DNA of 64,000 nucleotides from contig NZ_FOLM01000001.1 of assembly GCF_900112355.1 (NCBI RefSeq), forward strand, positions 603,276-667,275, in the 5' to 3' direction. The position numbers were made by a program, and so were the translations under genes. The notes beneath the pieces are model-generated. The model saw nothing but the letters and a program-made list of their open reading frames with translations, made no database searches and was not told the DNA's origin. Each line of letters starts with the position of its first letter. Position 1 is the first letter of the stretch. Positions 1 to 11,658 of this stretch are shown here, in pieces. This stretch comes from Streptomyces aidingensis (GTDB lineage Bacteria > Actinomycetota > Actinomycetes > Streptomycetales > Streptomycetaceae).

Positions 1-20
1 CCCAGGAGCTGACCGCCTGA
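1..20 (+). CDS. 3' end of an upstream gene (partial)
   Basis: Only the last codons are in the window: a frame ending Gln-Glu-Leu-Thr-Ala then TGA at 18-20. The stop sits directly on a strong hairpin terminator, which is why I treat this as a real gene end. Nothing can be said about function. Confidence 0.4.
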
Positions 21-44
21 ACGCCCCGCCCCCGGCGGGGCGTT
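20..44 (+). terminator. Hairpin terminator of the upstream gene
   Basis: Perfect 11-bp inverted repeat (AACGCCCCGCC / GGCGGGGCGTT) with a 3-nt CCC loop, beginning on the last base of the preceding stop codon. There is no long T tract, as is usual for streptomycete terminators. Confidence 0.75.
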
Positions 45-216
45 CGGGCTTCCGCCAGGCGTTTACAGCCTTCCGCGCCGCCGTTATGGTGCCCACGCCG
101 GGAGCGCGCGATCCATCTGACGATCCACCTGACGCCCCATCAACTCGTGTACAGCGGTGGGGTATTGCACGGCCCGTCTCCAGGAACCGTCACCTGACGA
201 AGGAGCCGCACATCCC

Positions 217-729
217 ATGACCATGACCGTCAAGACCTTACGGGCAGCCGTGGTGGCGGCGCTCGCCGCCGCCCTGACCATGGCCCTGCCCTCGGCCGCG
301 CAGGCCCGCCACACGGACGTCACCAAGCCGTTCGAGGCCCAGCACAAGGACCGGTGCCTGAGCAGCATCACGGCGGGCAGGCTGGTGTTCAAGGCCACCC
401 ACCCGCCGGAGCCGGTGCGCGTCGAGGTGACCGGCCGGCTGATCCTGAACGACCCCGGCTACTGCCACTTCCTGGTGCCGCCGACCGCCGAGGCCACCTT
501 CACCGCCTACAGCGGGCGCACCGTGGTGGACCGGGAACGCGTCACGACCACCACCGGCGGCGTCGGCTTCGAGTTCGCCCTGGGCCCGGACTGGCTGCCC
601 TACCTGCCGGACGCGATCGACCGCGTCGTGCTGGAGCTCTGCCACGGCTCCTCGCTCGGCACCGGCGACTCCGCCAACTGCGCCAGGCCCGTCACCTACA
701 CCCCCTACGACTTCGGCCCCACCGGCTGA
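217..729 (+). CDS. Secreted protein of unknown function, four cysteines
   Basis: A 170-residue protein with a clear Sec signal peptide: Lys at residue 6, Arg at 9, a hydrophobic Ala/Val/Leu stretch to about residue 24, and a probable cleavage after PSAAQA. The mature part has exactly four cysteines (in DRCLSS, GYCHFL, ELCHGS, ANCARP), likely two disulfides outside the cell. No enzyme motif was found and I do not recognise the family. The ATG at 217 is chosen over an in-frame upstream start because AGGAG at 201-205 lies 11 nt before it and the signal peptide begins there. It appears to be a single-gene unit closed by a hairpin at 762-798. Confidence 0.75.
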   Translation: MTMTVKTLRAAVVAALAAALTMALPSAAQARHTDVTKPFEAQHKDRCLSSITAGRLVFKATHPPEPVRVEVTGRLILNDPGYCHFLVPPTAEATFTAYSGRTVVDRERVTTTTGGVGFEFALGPDWLPYLPDAIDRVVLELCHGSSLGTGDSANCARPVTYTPYDFGPTG

Positions 730-761
730 GCACCTTCTCGCACCCTCGCCCGCGATCCCGC

Positions 762-798
762 GGCCGGTGCCTGCCGGAAATCCCGGGAGGCACCGGCC
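762..798. terminator. Bidirectional terminator between convergent genes
   Basis: Perfect 11-bp inverted repeat (GGCCGGTGCCT at 762-772, AGGCACCGGCC at 788-798) with a 15-nt loop. It lies between the secreted-protein gene and the convergent TetR gene, so it can serve both. Confidence 0.75.
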
Positions 799-834
799 CC
801 TGCCGCCCCTGGTGCCCGGGTGCGGCACCGCCGC

Positions 835-1515
835 TCACTCCGGGGGCGGGGCGGCGGCGGTGAAGGCGGCCCGGGCGAGGCGGCGGAGCAGGGCGGCGGT
901 GGTGTCGCGGTCCGGCAGCAGGGCCCGGCGGCTCAGGTGCGGCGTGGAGTTCAGCAGGCCGAAGACCGCGTGCACGGCCGCCCGCGCCTGGTCCTCCGGC
1001 AGGGCCGGGTGGGCGGCCCGTACCACCGCCACCCACAGTTCGACGTACTGCCGCTGGAGCTGGCGCACCTGGCGCCGCTCCTCGCGCGGCAGCCGGTCCA
1101 GCTCCCGGTCGTGCAGGGTGATCAGGTCGCGGTCGTCCAGGGCGAAGTCGATGTGCCCGTCGATCAGGGCGTCCAGGGTGGCCGACGGCGGCAGGCCGGC
1201 CGCCTCGGCCCCGGCCGCCCGGCGCAGGCCGCCGTCCCGCAGCCGGCTGGAGATGCCCACCAGCAGCTCGGTCAGCATGGCGTCCTTGCCCGCGAAGTGC
1301 CGGTAGAGCGCCGGGCCGCTGATGCCGACGGCCGCCCCTATCTCGTCCACCCCCACGCCGTGGAAGCCGCGCTCGGCGAAGAGACGCCCGGCCTCCCGCA
1401 GGATCTGTTCCCGCCGGGAGGAGGCGGGGGCTGCGGTGCCGGCCGTGCCGGCCGTGCCGGCCGTGCCGGCCGTGCTGGTTGTGCTGGCTGGGGCGGAGCG
1501 GGGCTGAGCAGGCAT
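835..1515 (-). CDS. TetR-family regulator of the leucine/isovalerate operon
   Basis: A TetR/AcrR repressor of 226 residues, probably sensing an acyl-CoA or related intermediate of the divergent accD1 operon. The N-terminal helix-turn-helix is clear (REQILREAGRLFAERGF...GISGPALYRHFAGKD), followed by a helical ligand-binding C-terminus. The leader before the HTH contains Thr-Ala-Gly repeats encoded by a 9-bp tandem repeat near 1437-1480. I choose ATG 1515 over ATG 1524: on the minus strand TACAAT lies exactly 7 nt before 1515 and TTAACG lies 18 bp further up, a good leaderless promoter. The putative operator 1538-1553 overlaps that -35 box, which implies autoregulation. The ligand is inferred from the neighbours only. 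Confidence 0.85.
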   Translation of the reverse strand: MPAQPRSAPASTTSTAGTAGTAGTAGTAAPASSRREQILREAGRLFAERGFHGVGVDEIGAAVGISGPALYRHFAGKDAMLTELLVGISSRLRDGGLRRAAGAEAAGLPPSATLDALIDGHIDFALDDRDLITLHDRELDRLPREERRQVRQLQRQYVELWVAVVRAAHPALPEDQARAAVHAVFGLLNSTPHLSRRALLPDRDTTAALLRRLARAAFTAAAPPPE

Positions 1516-1537
1516 GGAGCCCATTGTAGACAGGCGG

Positions 1538-1582
1538 GTTAGCGGGCGTTAACCTCGGAAGGAGTGGTTAACGGATATTAAC
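1538..1582. promoter_or_regulatory. Paired TetR operators in the accD1 divergent promoter
   Basis: Two 16-bp sites sharing GTTA-N8-TAAC: GTTAGCGGGCGTTAAC at 1538-1553 and GTTAACGGATATTAAC at 1567-1582, starts 29 bp apart. The first overlaps the -35 element of the TetR gene (TTAACG on the minus strand). The second overlaps the likely accD1 core promoter. The arrangement fits repression of both directions by the TetR protein; the pairing is inferred. Confidence 0.7.
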
Positions 1583-1604
1583 GCCGTCGAGGGAGGTACG
1601 GGCG

Positions 1605-3221
<1,617 letters not shown>

Positions 3222-3313
3222 GGACAGGACGGATGAGAGCCGGGCGGGCCGAGCGGGCCGAGCGGGCCGAGAGCGACGAGAGCGACGAGAGCGACGAGAG
3301 GGGAGCGAGCGCT

Positions 3314-5361
<2,048 letters not shown>

Positions 5362-5365
<4 letters not shown>

Positions 5366-6330
5366 CACCGCGGGAGAGCGGCGGGCCGCCGGACGGACTG
5401 CCGGTGCGGGTGGCGATGGACGGCCTGCCCGCCCGGGTGCGGATCTACGAGGTGGGGCCGCGCGACGGCCTCCAGAACGAGGCGGCTGCCGTCCCGGTGC
5501 GGGTCAAGGCGGAGTTCATCCGCCGCCTGGCCGGGGCCGGGCTGACCACCGTGGAGGCCACCAGCTTCGTCCACCCCAGGTGGGTGCCGCAGCTCGCGGA
5601 CGCCGAACAGCTCTACCCGGAGCTGGCCCCGCTGGCCGCCTCCGGGGTCCGGCTGCCGGTGCTGGTGCCCAACGAGCGCGGCCTGGACCGCGCCCTGGCC
5701 CTGGGCGCCCGCGAGTTCGCGGTGTTCGCCAGCGCCACCGAGTCCTTCGCCCGCGCCAATCTCAACCGCACGGTGGCGCAGTCGCTGGCCATGTTCGCGC
5801 CCGTGATCCGCACGGCGGCCGAGGCCGGCGCCACCCGCGTCCGCGGCTATGTCTCCATGTGCTTCGGCGACCCCTGGGAGGGGCCGGTGGCCACCGCGGA
5901 CGTGGTGCGGGTCGGGGTCCGGCTGCTGGAGCTGGGCTGCACCGAACTCAGCCTCGGCGACACCATCGGCGTCGCCACCCCCGGCCAGGTCGCCGCTCTG
6001 CTCGACGCCTTCGGCCGGGCCGGGGTGGCCCCCGGCCGGCTCGCCGTCCACTTCCACGACACCTATGGCCAGGCCCTGGCCAACACCCTCACCGCGCTGC
6101 GTCACGGCGTCACCACCGTGGACGCCTCGGCCGGCGGTCTGGGCGGCTGCCCGTTCGCCCGCAGCGCCACCGGCAATCTGGCCACCGAGGACCTGCTGTG
6201 GATGCTGCACGGCCTCGGCATCGAGACCGGCGTCGAGCTGTCCGCGCTCGCCGCCACCAGCCGCTGGATGGCCGGACAGCTCGGCCGCCCCAGCCCGTCC
6301 CGCACCGTCCGCGCCCTCACCGGCGACTGA
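5362..6330 (+). CDS. hmgL: Hydroxymethylglutaryl-CoA lyase
   Basis: Cleaves 3-hydroxy-3-methylglutaryl-CoA to acetoacetate and acetyl-CoA, the last step of leucine degradation. The 322-residue TIM-barrel protein has IYEVGPRDGLQNE near residue 30 (metal and substrate binding), SLGDTIGVATP, a metal-binding HFHDTYG, and the catalytic-cysteine loop GLGGCPFARSATGN. The start overlaps the accA1 stop as ATGA, so translation is probably coupled. No enoyl-CoA hydratase for methylglutaconyl-CoA is in the operon; that step must be encoded elsewhere. Confidence 0.93.
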
Positions 6331-6381
6331 ACCGCCGCCCCCGCACGGATCCGCACCCGCCTCCCACAAGGAGATCCCGCC

Positions 6382-7542
6382 ATGGGACTGGACCACCGGC
6401 TCTCCGCCGAACACGAGGAACTGCGCCGCACCGTGGCGGCCTTCGCCCGCGACGTCATCGCCCCGAAGATCGGCGACCACTACGAACGGCACGAGTTCCC
6501 CTACGAGATCGTCCGCGAGATGGGCCGGATGGGCCTGTTCGGGCTGCCCTTCCCCGAGGAGTACGGCGGCATGGGCGGGGACTACCTGGCCCTGTGCCTG
6601 GCCCTGGAGGAGATCGCCCGGGTGGACTCCTCGGTGGCCATCACCCTGGAGGCGGCCGTCTCGCTGGGCGCCATGCCGCTGTACCGGTTCGGCACCGAGG
6701 AGCAGAAACGCGAGTGGCTGCCCCGGCTGTGCACGGGGGAGATGCTCGGCGCCTTCGGCCTCACCGAGCCGGACGTCGGCTCGGACGCCGGCGGCACCCG
6801 CACCACCGCCGTCCGGGACGGCGGCGACTGGGTCATCAACGGCACCAAGAGCTTCATCACCAACTCCGGCACCGACATCACCGGAGTGGTCACGGTCACC
6901 GCGGTCACCGGCCGCAAGCCGGACGGCGCACCGCTGATCTCCAGCATCCTGGTGCCCTCCGGCACGCCCGGATTCACCGTGGCGCCCGGCTACTCCAAGG
7001 TCGGCTGGTGTGCCTCCGACACCCATGAGCTGTCCTTCTCCGACGTCCGTGTCCCGGCCGCCCATCTGCTGGGCGAGGAGGGCCGCGGCTATGCGCAGTT
7101 CCTGCGCATCCTGGACGAGGGCCGGATCGCCATCGCCGCCCTGGCCACCGGGCTGGCCCAGGGCTGCCTGGACGAGTCCCTGGACTACGCCGCCGCCCGC
7201 ACCGCCTTCGGCCGCCCGATCGGCGCCAACCAGGCCATCCAGTTCAAGCTGGCCGACATGGAGATGCGGGCCCACACCGCCCGGCTGGCGTGGCGGGACG
7301 CCGCCGCCCGGCTGATGGCGGGCGAGCCGTTCAAGCGGCAGGCCGCGATCGCCAAGCTGTACTCCTCGGAGAGCGCCGTCACCAACGCCCGCGAGGCCAC
7401 CCAGATCCACGGCGGCTACGGCTTCATGAACGAGTACCCGGTGGCCCGGATGTGGCGGGACAGCAAGATCCTGGAGATCGGCGAGGGCACCAGCGAGGTC
7501 CAGCGCATGCTGATCGCCCGCGACCTCGGCCTCCCCGCGTAA
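6382..7542 (+). CDS. acdH: Acyl-CoA dehydrogenase (isovaleryl/branched-chain type)
   Basis: FAD-dependent acyl-CoA dehydrogenase of 386 residues. By position in the leucine operon it probably oxidises isovaleryl-CoA or other short branched acyl-CoAs and passes electrons to ETF. Family features are present: FGLTEPDVGSDAG, the FAD/substrate loop with Trp in GDWVINGTKSFITNSGT, RTAFGRPIGANQAIQFKLADM, and the C-terminal IHGGYGFMNEYPVARMWRD...EIGEGTSEVQRMLIAR, with a catalytic-type Glu in EGTSE. AAGGAG lies 6 nt before the ATG. A short hairpin (7557-7580) follows. The symbol follows the Streptomyces homologue as I remember it; exact substrate is unproven. Confidence 0.88.
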   Translation: MGLDHRLSAEHEELRRTVAAFARDVIAPKIGDHYERHEFPYEIVREMGRMGLFGLPFPEEYGGMGGDYLALCLALEEIARVDSSVAITLEAAVSLGAMPLYRFGTEEQKREWLPRLCTGEMLGAFGLTEPDVGSDAGGTRTTAVRDGGDWVINGTKSFITNSGTDITGVVTVTAVTGRKPDGAPLISSILVPSGTPGFTVAPGYSKVGWCASDTHELSFSDVRVPAAHLLGEEGRGYAQFLRILDEGRIAIAALATGLAQGCLDESLDYAAARTAFGRPIGANQAIQFKLADMEMRAHTARLAWRDAAARLMAGEPFKRQAAIAKLYSSESAVTNAREATQIHGGYGFMNEYPVARMWRDSKILEIGEGTSEVQRMLIARDLGLPA

Positions 7543-7556
7543 CGGCCGCGCCGGTC

Positions 7557-7580
7557 CCCGCCGCGTCGCGGTGCGGCGGG
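7557..7580 (+). terminator. Possible terminator of the leucine operon
   Basis: An 8-bp inverted repeat (CCCGCCGC / GCGGCGGG) with an 8-nt loop, 15 nt after the acdH stop. Modest stem and no T tract, so readthrough into the next gene is possible. Confidence 0.5.
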
Positions 7581-7621
7581 CGGCTGGTGGCGGGAGCGGT
7601 GGCTGTCGGATGATGGCGGGC

Positions 7622-8548
7622 ATGGCGGAAATCACCCAGCAGTCCGGCACCTGGAGTTTCGACGGCGAGGCGATACGGATCGTCCCGGGCAGCGGCCGGG
7701 GCAGGCATGCGCTGCGGTCCGCACTGGGCGAGCTGACCGTCCCGCTGAGCGCCGTGGCCGGGGTCTCCTTCGAGCCCGGGCGCAAGGGCGGCGGCCGGCT
7801 GCGGCTGCGCATGCGGCCCGGGGCCGACCCGCTCTCCCAGGCCACCGCCGGGCGGCTGCCGGAGGCCGCCGAGCCCTATGTGCTGGAGGTGGACCCGGGC
7901 GGGGAGATCCTCGCCGAGTACCTGGTGGACGAGGTGCGCGAGGCCCGCCTGCTGGAGCAGGTGCCCGACACCCCGGCCGACCGCTATCTGCTGCCCGGCC
8001 CCGGCGTGCCGCTGCTGCTCAAGGCCTCCGACGGCACCCTCGCCTTCGACGGGGAGACGCTGCGGCTGGAGTGGCTGTGGACCGCCGAGGAGAGCAAGAA
8101 GTCGGTCGGCCCCCGGGTCATTCCCTTCGCCGAGGTGTCCGGCCTGGAGTGGAGCCTGCCCCAGGGCCTGGAGAACGGTTATGTGCGGGTGGTGACCCGC
8201 GGCCCGCAGACCCGGGCCGCCCCGGACCACGATCCGTGCAGCGTGGTGCTGTGGGGGGTGCGCAAGACCCGGGAGGTCACGCAGGTGGCGCTGCTGGCGG
8301 CGGCCGTGGCGGCCCGGCTGCCGCACCCCTGCGGGCAGCGGGACGACCCGGCGCCGCTCCCGGTGGCGGGTGCCCCGTCGCCGGTGAAGGCCGGGCCGCC
8401 CGGCACCGCTCCGGCGGAGGCTCCGGGCGGCGACGGCCATGACGCGCTGCTGCGCCGGCTGCGCGAGCTCGGCGAGCTGCATGCCGCCGGGGTCCTGACC
8501 GAGGAGGAGTTCCGCACCGCCAAGAAGGCCGTGCTGGACCGTTTCTGA
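7622..8548 (+). CDS. DUF4429 protein with C-terminal SHOCT domain
   Basis: A 308-residue protein recalled as a streptomycete DUF4429 type: two repeats of a short beta-rich unit (TWSFDGEAIRIVPG near residue 8 and TLAFDGETLRLEW near 140), each followed by a hydrophobic 'V/I-P-L/F-x-x-V-x-G' strand. The last 30 residues (LRELGELHAAGVLTEEEFRTAKKAVL) are a SHOCT domain, a short amphipathic unit often found at protein C-termini. No signal peptide, membrane segment or catalytic motif. ATG 7622 gives the family N-terminus MAEI; in-frame ATGs at 7610 and 7613 are alternatives. Function unknown. It lies 79 bp after acdH and may be co-transcribed. Confidence 0.75.
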   Translation: MAEITQQSGTWSFDGEAIRIVPGSGRGRHALRSALGELTVPLSAVAGVSFEPGRKGGGRLRLRMRPGADPLSQATAGRLPEAAEPYVLEVDPGGEILAEYLVDEVREARLLEQVPDTPADRYLLPGPGVPLLLKASDGTLAFDGETLRLEWLWTAEESKKSVGPRVIPFAEVSGLEWSLPQGLENGYVRVVTRGPQTRAAPDHDPCSVVLWGVRKTREVTQVALLAAAVAARLPHPCGQRDDPAPLPVAGAPSPVKAGPPGTAPAEAPGGDGHDALLRRLRELGELHAAGVLTEEEFRTAKKAVLDRF

Positions 8549-8586
8549 GTCACCCCGGGCGAACGGACGGTTCTGTGACACGTTCC

Positions 8587-8643
8587 TGCCCGATATCGGG
8601 CACGTTTGTTGCGTTCGTCGGGCAGGATTCGCACTATTACCGG
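8587..8643 (+). promoter_or_regulatory. Promoter with 16-bp palindrome before a leaderless gene
   Basis: A perfect palindrome TGCCCGATATCGGGCA (8587-8602) precedes a promoter-like pair TTGCGT (8609-8614) and CACTAT (8632-8637) spaced 17 bp. A third copy of the half-site, TCGGGCAGGA (8618-8627), is the exact complement of TCCTGCCCGA (8585-8594), so two mutually exclusive hairpins, or two protein sites, are possible. The -10 box is 6 nt before GTG 8644. Confidence 0.55.
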
Positions 8644-8919
8644 GTGTCCGGACGCCGAAACCACTACGACGACCTGGTCGATCATCTGGTGCGCAGCACC
8701 TCGCTGGGCCGGGGAGAGGCCGCGCGGGTGGTGCTCGACGTCCTGGCCTACTTCGACGAGACGACCGAGGAGTTCGTGCGCCGCCGCCATCGTGAGCTGC
8801 AGTCCCGGGGGCTGCGCAACGAGGCGATCTTCGAGCGGATCGCCGAGGAACTGCCGCACCGCGCGGTGGCACCGCCGGAGCTGTCCGTCCGGCAGCTGCG
8901 GCGCATCGTCTACGGCTGA
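8644..8919 (+). CDS. Small conserved streptomycete protein, unknown function
   Basis: A 91-residue, mostly helical protein (YDDLVDHLVRSTSLGRGEAARVVLDVLAYFDETTEEFVRRRHRELQSRGL...), ending RQLRRIVYG. I recall similar small proteins in other streptomycetes but no assigned role. The open frame extends back to GTG 8575, but that extension runs through the palindromic promoter region, and GTG 8644 lies 6 nt after a good -10 box, so I take 8644 as a leaderless start. glmS follows 60 bp downstream. The gap contains GGACAGCAGC-type repeats but no hairpin, so co-transcription with glmS is possible. Confidence 0.65.
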   Translation: MSGRRNHYDDLVDHLVRSTSLGRGEAARVVLDVLAYFDETTEEFVRRRHRELQSRGLRNEAIFERIAEELPHRAVAPPELSVRQLRRIVYG

Positions 8920-8979
8920 GCGGCGGGACAGCAGCAGGACAGCAGCGGGACAGTACAGAGAGACCACAGGAGGACGAGT

Positions 8980-10800
8980 ATGTGCGGGATTGTGGGATAT
9001 ATCGGCAGGCGCGACGTGGCCCCGCTGCTCCTGGAGGGTCTCCAGCGGCTGGAGTACCGCGGCTACGACTCGGCCGGTATGGCGATCCACAGCTCCGGCC
9101 GGGGCGGCGGTCTGAAGACCGTCAAGAACAAGGGCCGGGTCCGCGAACTGGAGGCCAAGGTGCCCGCCCGGTTCAGCGGCACCTGCGGCATCGCGCACAC
9201 CCGCTGGGCCACCCACGGCGCCCCCAGCGACGAGAACGCGCACCCGCATCTGGACGCCGCGGACCGGGTGGCCGTCGTCCACAACGGCATCATCGACAAC
9301 TCCGCCGAACTGCGCGCCAAGCTCACCGCGGACGGCGTGGAGCTGCGCTCCGAGACCGACACCGAGGTGCTGGCCCATCTCATCGGCCGCTCCGAGGCCG
9401 CCACCCTGGAGGAGAAGGTCCGCGAGGCGCTGCGTCTGATCGAGGGCACCTATGGCATCGCCGTGCTGCACGCCGGCTTCCCGGACCGGATCGTGGCCGC
9501 CCGCAACGGCTCCCCGGTGGTGCTGGGCATCGGTGAGCGGGAGATGCTGGTCGCCTCCGACGTGGCCGCGCTGATCAGCCACACCCGCCAGGTGATCACC
9601 CTGGACGACGGCGAGATGGCCACCCTGAAGGCCGACGACTACCGCACCTACACCACCGACGGCTCCCGCACCGCCGCCTCGCCCACCACCGTGGAGTGGG
9701 AGGCCGAGTCCTACGACATGGCCGGCCACGACACCTACATGCACAAGGAGATCGCCGAGCAGGCGGACGCCGTGGACCGGGTGCTGCGCGGCCGGATCGA
9801 CGAGCGGTTCGGCACCGCCCGGCTCGGCGGCCTGAACATGGACGCCCGGGAGGCCCGCTCCATGCGCCGGGTGAAGATCCTCGGCTGCGGCTCCGCGTAC
9901 CACGCGGGCCTGATCGGCGCCCAGATGATCGAGGAGCTGGCCCGCATCCCGGCCGACGCCGAGCCGGCCAGCGAGTTCCGCTACCGCAACCCGGTCGTGG
10001 AGCCGGACACCCTCTATGTGGTGGCCAGCCAGTCCGGCGAGACCTACGACACCCTGGCCGCGGTGCAGGAGCTCAAGCGCAAGGGCGCCAAGGTGCTGGG
10101 CATCGTCAATGTGGTCGGCAGCGCCATCGCCCGGGAGGCCGACGGCGGCATCTATGTGCACGCCGGTCCCGAGGTGTGCGTGGTCTCCACCAAGTGCTTC
10201 ACCAACACCGCGGTGGCCTTCGCGCTGCTCGCCCTGCATCTCGGCCGGATCCGCGATCTCTCGGTGGCGGACGGCAAGCGGATCATCGAGGGGCTGCGCA
10301 AGCTGCCCGGGCAGATCGCCGAGATTCTGCGCCACGAGGACCGGATCATCGAGCTGGCCAAGGACTTCGCGGACGCCAAGTCGATGATGTTCGTCGGCCG
10401 CACCCGGGGCTTCCCGGTGGCCAAGGAGGCGTCGCTCAAGCTCAAGGAGGTCTCCTACATCCACGCCGAGGCATATCCGTCCTCCGAGCTCAAGCACGGC
10501 CCGCTGGCGCTGATCGAGCCGGCCGTGCCCACGGTGGCGATCGTGCCGGGCGACGAGCTGCTGGATAAGAACCGGGCCACCCTGGAGGAGATCAAGGCCC
10601 GGCAGGGCCGCATCCTGGCGGTGGCGCACGAGATCCAGGAGAAGGCCGACGCCACCATCGTGGTGCCGCAGAACGAGCCCGAGCTGGACGCCGTCCTGAT
10701 GGGCATCCCGCTCCAGTTGCTGGCCTACCACACCGCGCTGATGCTGGGCCGGGACATCGACAAGCCGCGCAACCTGGCCAAGTCCGTCACCGTGGAGTGA
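8980..10800 (+). CDS. glmS: Glutamine--fructose-6-phosphate aminotransferase
   Basis: Makes glucosamine-6-phosphate from fructose-6-phosphate and glutamine, the entry step to UDP-GlcNAc for peptidoglycan. The 606-residue protein starts MCGIVGYIG; Cys2 is the amidotransferase nucleophile. The glutaminase domain (to about residue 220) has RLEYRGYDSAG and HTRWATHG. Two SIS isomerase domains follow (about 290-420 and 455-595), including CGSAYHAG, SQSGETYDT, and the C-terminal LAKSVTVE typical of GlmS. AGGAGG at 8968-8973 gives a strong ribosome-binding site. No glmS ribozyme-like structure was seen, as expected outside Firmicutes. Confidence 0.96.
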   Translation: MCGIVGYIGRRDVAPLLLEGLQRLEYRGYDSAGMAIHSSGRGGGLKTVKNKGRVRELEAKVPARFSGTCGIAHTRWATHGAPSDENAHPHLDAADRVAVVHNGIIDNSAELRAKLTADGVELRSETDTEVLAHLIGRSEAATLEEKVREALRLIEGTYGIAVLHAGFPDRIVAARNGSPVVLGIGEREMLVASDVAALISHTRQVITLDDGEMATLKADDYRTYTTDGSRTAASPTTVEWEAESYDMAGHDTYMHKEIAEQADAVDRVLRGRIDERFGTARLGGLNMDAREARSMRRVKILGCGSAYHAGLIGAQMIEELARIPADAEPASEFRYRNPVVEPDTLYVVASQSGETYDTLAAVQELKRKGAKVLGIVNVVGSAIAREADGGIYVHAGPEVCVVSTKCFTNTAVAFALLALHLGRIRDLSVADGKRIIEGLRKLPGQIAEILRHEDRIIELAKDFADAKSMMFVGRTRGFPVAKEASLKLKEVSYIHAEAYPSSELKHGPLALIEPAVPTVAIVPGDELLDKNRATLEEIKARQGRILAVAHEIQEKADATIVVPQNEPELDAVLMGIPLQLLAYHTALMLGRDIDKPRNLAKSVTVE

Positions 10801-11133
10801 GCACCGGCCGGGCGCGGCCCGCAGGTCCCCGCCCGGCCGGTGACCGGGGCGTGACGCTCCGGTACCGCGCGTGGACACAGGGCGGCCCCCGCCGAGTGCG
10901 TGCCACCATACGCACTGAAGCGGGGGCCGCCATTCCTGGCCGGCGGCGCCCATCCGCCGGCCGGGGAGCCGCCGCCGGGTCCGTCACCTCCCGCTCGGCA
11001 GCACGTGTGTCAGCTTTATGCCCATCACAAGCGCACAATCCACCTGCCGCACAAGAAAATTGAGCCGGCGGAGCTTCTTCGCCGCCGGGTCGCCGCGCCC
11101 GCCGGGCACGGCCGCCGGGCCGGCCCCGGCCGC
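10801..11133. other. Gap between glmS and the stress protein gene
   Basis: About 330 bp with no supported gene. It holds the strong bidirectional hairpin 10881-10931. The rest is GC-rich, with a moderately AT-richer patch at 11015-11060 that has no convincing reading frame or promoter pair. Confidence 0.6.
10881..10931. terminator. Strong bidirectional terminator glmS / stress protein
   Basis: Two nested perfect stems: GGCGGCCCCCGC (10881-10892) with GCGGGGGCCGCC (10920-10931), and inside it AGTGCGT (10895-10901) with ACGCACT (10910-10916). It closes both converging transcripts. Confidence 0.85.
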
Positions 11134-11658
11134 TCAGGGGATGACGACGACCGGCCGCTGGGCGCGGCGCACCAGGCGGCCGGAAACCGTCCCGAACAGA
11201 CGGCCAAGCAGACCGTGCGTGCTGCCCACCACGATGGCGTCGGCCGCGTACTCCCGCCCGACCTCCTCCAGCTCGTGGCAGATGTCGCCGCCCCGCTCCA
11301 GCAGCACCCAGGGCACGTCGGCCAGATAGTCCGCGCAGGCCAGCTCCAGGCCCAGCACCTCGGTGCGGTGGTCGGGGACGTCGACCAGCGCCGGGGGCTC
11401 GCAGCCCGCCCACACCGTGGTGGGCAGCCGGTTGGCCACATGCACGATGATCAGCCCGCATCCGCCGCGCACCGCCATGCCCACGGCATAGGCCAGGGCG
11501 CGCTCGGCGGAGGTGGAGCCGTCGAAACCCACCACGATGCCGTGGCGGAAGACCGGATCCTGCGGGGAGCACGACTCTTCGGCCGACCCGGAGGGCGCGG
11601 AACGGTCGGCGACCGGCCGCTTGCGGTCAGCGGGTTCGGGGAGCTCGTAGCCAGCCAT
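11134..11658 (-). CDS. Universal stress protein (UspA family)
   Basis: A single-domain Usp protein of 174 residues, cytoplasmic, expected to bind ATP or be a stress-linked regulator. The Usp fold starts GIVVGFDGSTSAERALAYAV and ends with the nucleotide-binding type segment AADAIVVGSTHGLLGRLFGTVSGRLVRRAQRPVVVIP (read in pieces: G-x2-G, then S-x4-R near the end). An N-terminal extension of about 50 residues (MAGYELPEPADRKRP...) is typical of the streptomycete copy next to adpA. Start ATG 11658 is chosen on that family N-terminus; the upstream Shine-Dalgarno is weak. Confidence 0.85.
   Translation of the reverse strand: MAGYELPEPADRKRPVADRSAPSGSAEESCSPQDPVFRHGIVVGFDGSTSAERALAYAVGMAVRGGCGLIIVHVANRLPTTVWAGCEPPALVDVPDHRTEVLGLELACADYLADVPWVLLERGGDICHELEEVGREYAADAIVVGSTHGLLGRLFGTVSGRLVRRAQRPVVVIP

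Noticed and set aside
3233-3313. Extended N-terminus for the biotin carboxylase subunit from ATG 3233
   Set aside because: It has AAGGA at good spacing but would add only simple repeats not expected in the family; kept as an alternative, not the main call.
8920-8979. glmS ribozyme or riboswitch
   Set aside because: Only 60 bp with simple repeats and a strong Shine-Dalgarno; glmS ribozymes are a Firmicutes feature.
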